Positions 14,810 to 22,239 of a DNA stretch of 23,056 nucleotides are shown here, piece by piece (position 1 is the first letter of the stretch; each line of letters starts with the position of its first letter). The position numbers and the translations under genes were made by a program. The stretch lies in the NCBI GenBank assembly GCA_032122355.1, contig JAUMCS010000086.1, forward strand, positions 1 to 23,056. The letters are read 5' to 3'. Source of the DNA: RFTU01 sp032122355. Lineage in GTDB: Bacteria > Pseudomonadota > Gammaproteobacteria > Burkholderiales > Burkholderiaceae_C. Under the pieces are notes generated by a model. It ran no database searches. It saw only the letters and a program-made list of their open reading frames with translations, and was not told the origin of the DNA.

Positions 14810-14825
14810 ATTTGGCAAACGTACG

Positions 14826-15896
14826 ATGAGCGACTCATTCATGAGTAACTATGAAAATTGGGCGCAAGCAGCCCAGGTTGATTTTGCAGCAGTAACAACC
14901 GCCACCGACCTTGAAAATGCCAAGGCTCGTTATTTGGGTAAATCGGGCTGTATTACCGATGCTATGAAGTCTTTGGCTGCATTGCCTGTTGATGAGAAAA
15001 AAGCCCGTGGGGCACAAATCAATGCCGTTAAGCAGCAAATTGAAGCGGCTTTAGCCCAGCGTCGATTTGAATTGGCGCAGGCTGAGCTACAGGCGCAACT
15101 CAAGGCTGAGGCGCTTGATGTTACCTTGCCTGGCCGACAAAGAGGTTCAGGTGGCCTGCACCCTGTATCGCGCACGCTCGAGAGGATGGAGCTTTTATTT
15201 GCTTCTATGGGATTTGCCGTTACCGATGGCCCCGAAATTGAAAATGATTGGTTTAACTTCACGGCTTTGAATACCCCGGCTGATCACCCTGCACGTTCTA
15301 TGCACGACACTTTTTATGTGGATATGAACGGTGCCGATGAAACACCCTATTTGTTGCGCACGCACACCAGCCCTATGCAAGTCCGGTATGCCAAGCAACA
15401 CGTTGAACAACACCAAGCCAAATTACAGGCGGGCCAGCCCATACCCGATATACGGGTGATTGCCCCGGGCAGAACATATCGGGTCGATAGCGATGCTACG
15501 CACTCCCCGATGTTCCATCAGTGTGAGGGTTTGTGGATTGGGCAAAATGTGAGCTTCAAAGATTTGAAAGCGGTGTTTGCTGATTTTTTCCGGAACTTTT
15601 TCGAAACCGACGAATTGGAAATACGTTTCCGCCCTAGTTTCTTTCCTTTCACCGAACCCTCCGCTGAGGTAGATATCGCCTTTGCTCATGGCCCCTTGAA
15701 AGGACGTTGGCTAGAGGTGGCAGGTTCAGGGCAAGTACACCCGCAAGTGGTACGTAATTTTGGCTTAGACCCCGAGCAATACATCGGATTTGCTTTTGGT
15801 ATGGGCCCGGATCGCTTGACGATGTTACGCTACGGTGTGGATGACTTGCGTTTGTTTTTTGAAGGTGATCAGCGCTTTTTGTCGCAGTTCAACTAA
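14826..15896 (+). CDS. pheS: Phenylalanyl-tRNA synthetase alpha subunit
   Basis: This is the catalytic alpha subunit of the (alpha-beta)2 PheRS. It has 356 residues, longer than E. coli (327), partly through an extra segment around 190-208 before motif 2. An N-terminal tRNA-binding coiled coil (about 1-100) is followed by the class II core. It contains HPARSMHDTFY (154-164), motif 2 at APGRTYRVDSDATHSP (213-228), PFTEPSAEVDI (274-284) and motif 3 at FGMGPDRLTMLRYG (324-337). Ala323 occupies the position that shapes the Phe pocket in E. coli PheS. No Shine-Dalgarno precedes the ATG. A second in-frame ATG at 14841 would shorten it by five residues. The transcript probably passes an intrinsic terminator just upstream. 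pheT follows after 64 bases. Confidence 0.96.
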   Translation: MSDSFMSNYENWAQAAQVDFAAVTTATDLENAKARYLGKSGCITDAMKSLAALPVDEKKARGAQINAVKQQIEAALAQRRFELAQAELQAQLKAEALDVTLPGRQRGSGGLHPVSRTLERMELLFASMGFAVTDGPEIENDWFNFTALNTPADHPARSMHDTFYVDMNGADETPYLLRTHTSPMQVRYAKQHVEQHQAKLQAGQPIPDIRVIAPGRTYRVDSDATHSPMFHQCEGLWIGQNVSFKDLKAVFADFFRNFFETDELEIRFRPSFFPFTEPSAEVDIAFAHGPLKGRWLEVAGSGQVHPQVVRNFGLDPEQYIGFAFGMGPDRLTMLRYGVDDLRLFFEGDQRFLSQFN

Positions 15897-15960
15897 CTCA
15901 CTGCCAACGCACCCGCAGCCATCCCATTGAAATATCAATTATTTATTTGATTCTACGCCT

Positions 15961-18405
15961 ATGCAATTTCCTGAATCTTGGTTACGTGAATTTTGTGACC
16001 CTGCCTTATCAACGTCCCAATTAGCTGATGTGTTGACCATGGCGGGGTTAGAAGTAGAAGAGCTTCAACCCGTAGCACCGGCTTTTAGCCGTATCGTAGT
16101 GGCTGAAATTGTGGAAGCCCAACAGCACCCTAATGCAGATCGCTTGAGAGTATGTAAGGTTAATGCTGGTGCCCATAGTGCTGATGGTTTGCTGCAAATT
16201 GTGTGCGGTGCCCCCAATGCGCGCCCTGGCATCCGAGTACCCTTGGCCTTGGTCGGAGCTGAATTGCCCCCAGGGCCTGATGGCAAGCCCTTTGTGATCA
16301 AGGTGGGTAAGCTGCGTGGCCTTGAGAGCTTTGGTATGCTGTGCTCAAGCAAAGAATTGGGTTTGGGAGATGATCAGGGTGGTTTGATGGAGTTACAGCC
16401 CGAGGTGGAGCTGGGGGCCGATATCCGTCAGATATTGGCTTTGGATGATACCTTGTTCACCCTCAAACTCACGCCCAACTTGGCTCACTGTTTGAGTGTT
16501 TATGGGATTGCTCGTGAAGTTTCTGCCTTGACGGGTACCCCTTTGAAAACCCACAAGCTAACGCCAATTGCGCCCCAGCATGATCAAAAGTTAGCGGTGG
16601 ATATCCAAGCCCCTGATTTGTGTGGGCGGTTTTCAGGCCGTGTGATCAAGGGTATCAATGCGCTGGCACCTACACCTGCTTGGATGGTGCAGCGTTTGGC
16701 GCGTTGCGGCCAGCGCAGTATCAGTGCTTTGGTGGATATTTCCAATTATGTGATGTTTGAGTATGGGCAACCTTCCCATATCTATGATTTGAAACAGTTG
16801 CAAGGCAGCCTTCAGGTACGTTGGGCCAAGGCCGATGAAAAAGCCTATTTGCTCAATGGTATGGAGGTTCAGCTAGATGCCTCGGTAGGTGTGATAGCTG
16901 ATAATCAGGGCATAGAGGCGCTTGCAGGCATCATGGGCGGCGACCGCACTGCGGTGGATGATCACACCCAAGATGTGTTTCTTGAAATGGCATTTTGGTT
17001 CCCATCAGCCATTGCAGGCCGATCAAGAAAATACCATTTTTCAACGGATGCGGGGCATCGTTTTGAGCGTGGTGTCGATCCTGCCTCAACCGTTGAGTAC
17101 TTAGAGCGAATGACGGATTTGGTACTGCAAATCTGTGGGGGTCAGACCGGCCCCATCCATGATCAAACAACTCACCTACCTGAACGCCAGCCCGTGACAT
17201 TGCGTATCGCTAGGGCCAGTAAAGTATTAGGTATGCCCGTGACTTTAGCCCAGTGTGCAGCAGTGTTTGATGGTTTGGGCTTGTCATACGTGCAGGGAAC
17301 CGATTGTTTGACGGTAACTCCTCCTTCATGGCGTTTTGATTTGCGCATTGAAGAGGATTTGATCGAAGAGGTCGTGCGGGTAGTGGGCTTTCAAAATCTG
17401 CCCCATACGCCTGCGCTGGGCCCCATTCAAATGCTGCCACAACCCGAAGGCGTTCGCACCAAGCATGCCATTAAGCATCGCATGGCGGCCTTGGGTTACC
17501 AAGAAACGATCAACTTCAGTTTTATTGACGATCAAACCGAAAAAGATTTGGCGGGTAATGACAACCCTATCAAGGTGCTCAACCCGATTGCTGCGCAACA
17601 TAACTCGATGCGATCAAGTTTGCTCGGCGGTTTATTGCAGGCTTTGAAACATAATTTGGCGCATAAAAGCCAACGAGTGCGATTGTTCGAGGTTGGCCGT
17701 GTGTTTCTGCGAGATGCGGGTGTTACGGATTCTGCCTTCAGCGTGGCTGGTATTGCCCAGCCTTTGCGTTTGGCAGCACTGGCTTATGGGTCTGCTGAAG
17801 CCCTGCAATGGGGAGCGACTGCTCGTGGTGTAGACTTTTTCGATATGAAGGGTGATTTACAGGCATTGCTCAACCGTGTGCAAGCGACATTTGAGCCTGC
17901 CGGCCATGGCGATTGCCCCGAACATCCTGCACTACACCCCGGGCGTAGTGCTCGCATTCGTGTGGACCATCAAGTAGTGGGTTGGATAGGTGAGTTGCAT
18001 CCGCGCTGGAAGCAGACTTATGATTTGCCTCAGGCACCCCTATTGCTAGAGTTAGCCTTGGATGCCGTATTGTATGATACGGTTGCACAATACCAGCAGG
18101 TGTTAAGGCAACAACCCGTATGGCGAGACCTGGCATTGGTCGTGCCCGAGCATGTGAATTATCAAATGCTAAGGGATGCTATCAGCCAAAGTTCATGTTT
18201 GTTTATGCGTAGCACAGAATTATTTGATGTGTATAAACCCAAATTAGGAGTAGCATCCGATTTGGCATCAGGTGAGCGCAGCTTGGCTATTCGGACTGAA
18301 TGGCTAGATCCTTCCGTTCCGTTAACGGATGAACGGGTGGACGAACAGATCGCCGTGCTGTTGCAACATTTATCTCAGGCATTGAACATACGTTTAAGGG
18401 GCTAA
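15961..18405 (+). CDS. pheT: Phenylalanyl-tRNA synthetase beta subunit
   Basis: The beta subunit of PheRS has 814 residues (E. coli 795). It starts with the typical MQFPESWLREF. An EMAP/tRNA-binding domain covers about 40-150 and contains HPNADRLRVCKV and VCGAPNARPG. Central B3/B4 editing and B5 domains follow (the B5-like part around 400-480), then the catalytic-like core with IRVDHQVVGWIGELHP. The FDX-ACB anticodon domain forms the C-terminus (about 720-814), beginning near QQPVWRDLALVVPE. The subunit edits Tyr-tRNA-Phe and binds the tRNA. There is no clear Shine-Dalgarno. ihfA starts five bases after its stop, with an AAGGGG ribosome-binding site inside the end of pheT. Confidence 0.97.
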   Translation: MQFPESWLREFCDPALSTSQLADVLTMAGLEVEELQPVAPAFSRIVVAEIVEAQQHPNADRLRVCKVNAGAHSADGLLQIVCGAPNARPGIRVPLALVGAELPPGPDGKPFVIKVGKLRGLESFGMLCSSKELGLGDDQGGLMELQPEVELGADIRQILALDDTLFTLKLTPNLAHCLSVYGIAREVSALTGTPLKTHKLTPIAPQHDQKLAVDIQAPDLCGRFSGRVIKGINALAPTPAWMVQRLARCGQRSISALVDISNYVMFEYGQPSHIYDLKQLQGSLQVRWAKADEKAYLLNGMEVQLDASVGVIADNQGIEALAGIMGGDRTAVDDHTQDVFLEMAFWFPSAIAGRSRKYHFSTDAGHRFERGVDPASTVEYLERMTDLVLQICGGQTGPIHDQTTHLPERQPVTLRIARASKVLGMPVTLAQCAAVFDGLGLSYVQGTDCLTVTPPSWRFDLRIEEDLIEEVVRVVGFQNLPHTPALGPIQMLPQPEGVRTKHAIKHRMAALGYQETINFSFIDDQTEKDLAGNDNPIKVLNPIAAQHNSMRSSLLGGLLQALKHNLAHKSQRVRLFEVGRVFLRDAGVTDSAFSVAGIAQPLRLAALAYGSAEALQWGATARGVDFFDMKGDLQALLNRVQATFEPAGHGDCPEHPALHPGRSARIRVDHQVVGWIGELHPRWKQTYDLPQAPLLLELALDAVLYDTVAQYQQVLRQQPVWRDLALVVPEHVNYQMLRDAISQSSCLFMRSTELFDVYKPKLGVASDLASGERSLAIRTEWLDPSVPLTDERVDEQIAVLLQHLSQALNIRLRG

Positions 18406-18409
18406 TGAC

Positions 18410-18763
18410 ATGAGTGGCATTATGATTGACTCGTTGGTGACATCCTCATTGACCAAACTGGAAATAACCGATCAAATCTATGCCGAGCTCGGTATCAGTA
18501 AGCGTGAGGCGCGTGAGTTGGTGGATTTGTTTTTTGATGTGCTGTGCCAAAAGTTAATTGCGGGTGAGGATATCAAATTGGCGGGTTTTGGTAACTTTAC
18601 ACTGCATGATAAGGTGGCGCGCCCAGGTCGTAATCCGCGTACCGGACAGGCCGCTACTATCAGTGCTCGCAGAGTGGTTACCTTTCATGCAAGTGCCAAA
18701 TTGAAAGATCATGTTCAGGGTAAGCCTACGGATGTATTCGAAGATGGATGGCCCTTAATATAA
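18410..18763 (+). CDS. ihfA: Integration host factor subunit alpha
   Basis: This nucleoid protein forms a heterodimer with IHF-beta and bends DNA sharply at specific sites. It has 117 residues, slightly longer than E. coli (99) at both ends. The HU/IHF fold is clear: LTKLEITDQIYAELG at the N-terminus, IKLAGFGNFTLHDK, and the DNA-intercalating arm RPGRNPRTGQ with the key Pro76. The C-terminal helix contains TFHASAKLKDHV. The AAGGGG sequence 8 bases before the ATG supports the start. An in-frame ATG at 18422 would give a more E. coli-like N-terminus but lacks a ribosome-binding site. The pheST-ihfA linkage matches E. coli and favours the alpha subunit. Confidence 0.95.
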   Translation: MSGIMIDSLVTSSLTKLEITDQIYAELGISKREARELVDLFFDVLCQKLIAGEDIKLAGFGNFTLHDKVARPGRNPRTGQAATISARRVVTFHASAKLKDHVQGKPTDVFEDGWPLI

Positions 18764-18764
18764 T
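18759..18764 (+). promoter_or_regulatory. Possible -10 element for the merR-yebC-purD-hemF unit
   Basis: A perfect TATAAT at 18759-18764 overlaps the ihfA stop codon (TAA at 18761-18763). A weak -35 (TTCGAA, 18737-18742) lies 16 bases upstream. A start near 18771 would leave about 37 bases of leader before the MerR-like ATG at 18808. Confidence 0.4.
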
Positions 18765-18807
18765 CGGATTGATTTATTTTTGACACTTGTTCTAAAGTGT
18801 GGTTGAT

Positions 18808-19242
18808 ATGAGCACTGGTTTGCCTCCAATACCCTCTAAGCGTTATTTCACGATTGGTGAAGTCAGTGAGTTGTGTGCGGTGAAGGCGCATGTTTTGCGC
18901 TATTGGGAGCAAGAGTTTACGCAACTACGGCCCATGAAGCGGGGTGGTAATCGGCGGTATTACCAGCATCATGAGGTACTGCTGATTAGGCGAATACGTG
19001 AACTGCTTTATGATCAGGGTTTTACCATCAGCGGAGCGCGCAATAAGCTCAACTTATCGGGCAGACATGAACAGCTGGTAAGCACATTGAATCAACATAG
19101 TGCAAATCTTATGCTCAATAGGTCCGCGGCTAAACCTCTAGCACCACTGCTGATTCAAACGATGGATGATGTCAGGGCTGAAATATTGAGTATTTGTCGG
19201 TTACTAGATTCGGAAGATTCCAATAACGTAAAGGAGCCTTAG
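18808..19242 (+). CDS. MerR-like transcriptional regulator
   Basis: The gene codes for a DNA-binding protein of the MerR superfamily, 144 residues from the ATG at 18808. A GTG at 18799 would add three residues. The winged helix-turn-helix covers about 11-80: YFTIGEVSELCAVKAHVLRYW, then RPMKRGGNRRYYQHHEVLLI and RIRELLYDQGFTISGARNKL. The C-terminal part is short, with a single Cys and no metal-binding Cys cluster, so a metal-sensor role is unlikely. It may belong to the MlrA/HspR-like side of the family. A MerR-type gene behind ihfA is common in proteobacteria, and its regulon is not known to me. The stop is 2 bases before yebC, so it heads or joins the yebC-purD-hemF unit. Confidence 0.88.
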   Translation: MSTGLPPIPSKRYFTIGEVSELCAVKAHVLRYWEQEFTQLRPMKRGGNRRYYQHHEVLLIRRIRELLYDQGFTISGARNKLNLSGRHEQLVSTLNQHSANLMLNRSAAKPLAPLLIQTMDDVRAEILSICRLLDSEDSNNVKEP

Positions 19243-19244
19243 GC

Positions 19245-19982
19245 ATGGCGGGTCATTCAAAATGGGCCAATATTCAACACCGCAAAGGGCGGCAAGATGA
19301 AAAACGGGGTAAGATTTGGACTCGCTTGACGCGAGAAATTATTGTGGCTGCGCGCGCAGGCGGCGGTGATGTGAATATGAACCCCCGCTTGCGTTTGGCC
19401 ATTGATAAAGCCAAGGCGGCGAATATGCCCGCAGATAATATCAAGCGCAACATTGACAAGGCCACAGGAAATTTAGAAGGCGTCACCTACGAGGAAATTC
19501 GTTACGAGGGCTATGGTATTGGTGGTGCAGCCGTGATTGTCGATTGCATGACCGATAATCGTGTACGCACGGTGGCTGAAGTGCGCCATGCATTTTCAAA
19601 GTACGGCGGCAATTTGGGCACAGAGGGTTCAGTTTCTTTCCAATTTAAGCATTGCGGTCAGTTGATATTGGCCCCAGGTACGAGTGAAGATGCTGTGATG
19701 ACGGTGGCCTTGGATGCGGGGGCTGAGGATGTATTGGTGGATGATGATGGCGCTATTGAGGTGTTGACGTCCCCTGGAGATATGGCTGCGGTGCAAGCAG
19801 CACTGGTGGCTGCAGGTCTACAACCCGAAGTAGCCGAGGTAACGATGCGCCCCGAAAACACCATTGAATTAAACGGTGAGAATGCCTTACGTATGCAAAA
19901 ATTACTGGATATTTTAGAAGACTTAGACGACACGCAGGCGGTGTTTCACAATGCTGCGATCCACGAGGATGGTACATCATGA
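19245..19982 (+). CDS. yebC: YebC/PmpR family regulatory protein
   Basis: The protein has 245 residues with the classic start MAGHSKWANIQHRKGRQD. It continues with KIWTRLTREIIVAAR, a central acidic domain and the C-terminal LLDILEDLDDTQAVFHNA. YebC proteins are three-domain factors with negatively charged surfaces. They have been described both as DNA-binding regulators and, more recently, as translation factors that relieve ribosome stalling. The start is supported by AAGGAG upstream. The last bases overlap the purD start (ATGA), a sign of translational coupling. The gene is ordinary in length and motifs. Confidence 0.95.
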   Translation: MAGHSKWANIQHRKGRQDEKRGKIWTRLTREIIVAARAGGGDVNMNPRLRLAIDKAKAANMPADNIKRNIDKATGNLEGVTYEEIRYEGYGIGGAAVIVDCMTDNRVRTVAEVRHAFSKYGGNLGTEGSVSFQFKHCGQLILAPGTSEDAVMTVALDAGAEDVLVDDDGAIEVLTSPGDMAAVQAALVAAGLQPEVAEVTMRPENTIELNGENALRMQKLLDILEDLDDTQAVFHNAAIHEDGTS

Positions 19983-21274
19983 AAATTTTGGTGATTGGTA
20001 GCGGTGGGCGTGAGCATGCGCTGGCCTGGAAATTGGCGCAAAGCCCTAACGTGGGCAAAGTATTTGTAGCACCTGGCAACGGCGGTACAGCGTACGAGCC
20101 TTTGCTTGAGAATATTCCCTTCAATGGCGTCAACGATATATCCGAACTCATTACTTTTGCCAAAGCCAACAAAGTGGGTTTGACCGTGGTGGGCCCTGAA
20201 GCGCCTTTAGCGGCGGGTGTGGTGGATGCTTTCCAGGCGGAAGGTTTGCGTATCTTTGGCCCCAGCAAGGCTGCGGCTCAGTTAGAAAGCTCGAAAGTTT
20301 TTGCTAAGGCATTCATGAAGCGCCATGCGATTCCAACAGCCGCCTATGAGGCTTTTACCGATGCACAAGCTGCTCATGATTATGTTGATGCATTGGGCGC
20401 ACCGATTGTGATCAAGGCTGATGGTTTAGCTGCTGGCAAGGGTGTGGTGGTGGCAACCACATTGGCCCAAGCGCACGAGGCCATTGATTTTATGTTGCTC
20501 GACAACACCTTAGGTGTGCAGCACAATCCTCAGGGAGCAAGTGTTGTTATTGAGGAGTTTTTAGAGGGCGAAGAGGCTAGCTTCATTGTGATGAGTGATG
20601 GCACAAATGTGCAAGCCTTGGTGACCAGTCAAGACCACAAGCGATTGATGACCGGCGATGTGGGGCCCAATACCGGTGGCATGGGGGCCTATTCGCCGGC
20701 TCCCGTCGTAACGCCCAATGTGCATGCTCATGTGATGCGTGACATCATCCTGCCCACTATAGAAGGCATGAAGAAAGATGGTATGCCTTTTGTAGGGTTT
20801 TTGTACGCGGGGTTAATGATTGACACGCACGGGCAGGCCAAAACGCTAGAGTTCAATACGCGTATGGGTGACCCTGAAACGCAGCCTATTATGATGCGCC
20901 TCAAAAGCGATTTGGTGGATGTGATGATGGATGCTACTTCGGGTACCTTGGATAAGGCCGATTTACAGTGGGATAGGCGGGCTGCCTTGGGTGTGGTAAT
21001 GGCCGCAGAGGGCTATCCCTTAATCCCCCAAAAGGGTGCATTGATTTCAGGCATTCCGGTCGAAACGCCTGATTGCAAGGTATTTCATGCCGGAACGGTG
21101 CAAAGTGAGGATGCATCGGTGGTGGTTAGCGGTGGACGCGTATTGTGTGTCACGGCATTGGGCGAAACCGTATTGCAAGCACAGCAACGTGCTTATGAAG
21201 CTGCGCAATCTATTCGGTTTGAAGGAGCACAGTACCGTACCGATATCGGCTGGCGTGCCATCAAACATCGTTAA
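19979..21274 (+). CDS. purD: Phosphoribosylamine-glycine ligase (GAR synthetase)
   Basis: This enzyme carries out the second step of de novo purine synthesis: it joins glycine to 5-phosphoribosylamine with ATP hydrolysis. It has 431 residues (E. coli 429). The N-domain starts MKILVIGSGGREHALAWKL and includes VVGPEAPLAAG (71-80). The ATP-grasp region has KADGLAAGKGVVVA (146-159), IEEFLEGEEAS and VGPNTGGMGAYSPAP. The metal-binding FNTRMGDPETQ lies at 292-302. The ATG overlaps the yebC stop by four bases. hemF follows after 23 bases on the same strand, so merR-like, yebC, purD and hemF look like one operon. Confidence 0.97.
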   Translation: MKILVIGSGGREHALAWKLAQSPNVGKVFVAPGNGGTAYEPLLENIPFNGVNDISELITFAKANKVGLTVVGPEAPLAAGVVDAFQAEGLRIFGPSKAAAQLESSKVFAKAFMKRHAIPTAAYEAFTDAQAAHDYVDALGAPIVIKADGLAAGKGVVVATTLAQAHEAIDFMLLDNTLGVQHNPQGASVVIEEFLEGEEASFIVMSDGTNVQALVTSQDHKRLMTGDVGPNTGGMGAYSPAPVVTPNVHAHVMRDIILPTIEGMKKDGMPFVGFLYAGLMIDTHGQAKTLEFNTRMGDPETQPIMMRLKSDLVDVMMDATSGTLDKADLQWDRRAALGVVMAAEGYPLIPQKGALISGIPVETPDCKVFHAGTVQSEDASVVVSGGRVLCVTALGETVLQAQQRAYEAAQSIRFEGAQYRTDIGWRAIKHR

Positions 21275-21297
21275 TTGAATTCGAAAGTAGTGAAATT

Positions 21298-22233
21298 TTG
21301 AGTAATGATGTGGCGATTTTAGATGTGACCCCTGTTCGGGGCTATTTTTTGCATTTGCAAGAAACCATTATTTCCGCCCTTGAGCGCATAGAGGGTGGCT
21401 TTTTCCTTCGCGATACCTGGGCTCGGGATGCGCACGAGCCCTTGCAGGGCGATGGTATTACCCGTTTGATCGAGCAGGGGCGGGTATTTGAGCGTGGGGG
21501 ATGTAATTTCAGCCATGTTCAAGGCAAAGCCATGCCTGCATCAGCTACGCAACACCGGCCCGAGTTAGCCGGTGCGCCTTTTGAGGCGATGGGAGTCTCA
21601 TTGGTGCTGCATCCGCACAATCCTTATGTGCCTACCGTGCATATGAACGTTCGTTTCTTTATGGCTCGTCCGCAGGGAAAGGCACCGGTATTTTGGTTTG
21701 GTGGGGGGATGGACCTGACGCCTTATTATGGTTTTGAGGAAGATGCCGTGCATTTCCATCAAACGTGTCAGCAGGCGCTGATGCCGTTTGGTACTGAGCT
21801 TTATCCACGCTTCAAAAAATGGTGTGATGATTATTTTTATTTGAAGCATCGTCAAGAGCCGCGCGGCATTGGCGGTGTATTTTTTGATGATTTTTCTGAG
21901 CTCGGTTTTGAGCAAAGTTTTGCTATGACGCAGGCCGTCGGGGATGCTTTTTTAGCAGCCTATTTGCCCATTATGGGTAAGCGTCAAACTTTATCTTATA
22001 CCGAGCAAGAACGGGATTTTCAAGCTTTCCGCCGTGGCCGTTATGTGGAATTTAACTTGGTTTTTGATCGTGGAACTTTGTTTGGGCTGCAATCGGGCGG
22101 GCGTACGGAAAGTATTTTGATGTCCATGCCGCCATTGGTGAAATGGCGCTATGACTGGAAGCCAGCAAGCGGTTCGCCAGAAGCCCAGTTGTACGAGGTG
22201 TTTTTGAAGCCGCGTGATTGGGTGCAAGCCTAG
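21298..22233 (+). CDS. hemF: Oxygen-dependent coproporphyrinogen III oxidase
   Basis: This enzyme converts coproporphyrinogen III to protoporphyrinogen IX by O2-dependent decarboxylation in haem synthesis. It has 311 residues if it starts at TTG 21298 (E. coli 299). GTG at 21310 is an equally possible start, and no in-frame ATG is available nearby. Family signatures are HVQGKAMPASATQHRPELAG (73-92), EAMGVSLVLHPHNPYVPTVH (96-115), WFGGGMDLTPYYGFEEDA, KKWCDDYFYLKHR, RGIGGVFFDDF and the C-terminal RGRYVEFNLVFDRGTLFGLQ. All conserved blocks are intact. The gene points to growth with oxygen. It converges with ribF, leaving only six bases between the stop codons and no visible terminator. Confidence 0.95.
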   Translation: MSNDVAILDVTPVRGYFLHLQETIISALERIEGGFFLRDTWARDAHEPLQGDGITRLIEQGRVFERGGCNFSHVQGKAMPASATQHRPELAGAPFEAMGVSLVLHPHNPYVPTVHMNVRFFMARPQGKAPVFWFGGGMDLTPYYGFEEDAVHFHQTCQQALMPFGTELYPRFKKWCDDYFYLKHRQEPRGIGGVFFDDFSELGFEQSFAMTQAVGDAFLAAYLPIMGKRQTLSYTEQERDFQAFRRGRYVEFNLVFDRGTLFGLQSGGRTESILMSMPPLVKWRYDWKPASGSPEAQLYEVFLKPRDWVQA

Positions 22234-22239
22234 TAGATT

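Noticed and set aside
18780..18808. TTGACA plus TTGATA as promoter of the MerR-like gene
   Set aside because: The -10 hexamer would overlap the ATG at 18808, so transcription would begin inside the gene; the upstream TATAAT fits better.
19230..19250. tRNA gene after the MerR-like regulator
   Set aside because: A tRNA-Pro often follows this regulator in Burkholderiales, but here yebC starts 2 bases after its stop, leaving no room.
19753..20268. 171-codon minus-strand frame across the yebC-purD junction
   Set aside because: Both plus-strand genes are complete and conserved here, and the antisense product resembles nothing known to me.
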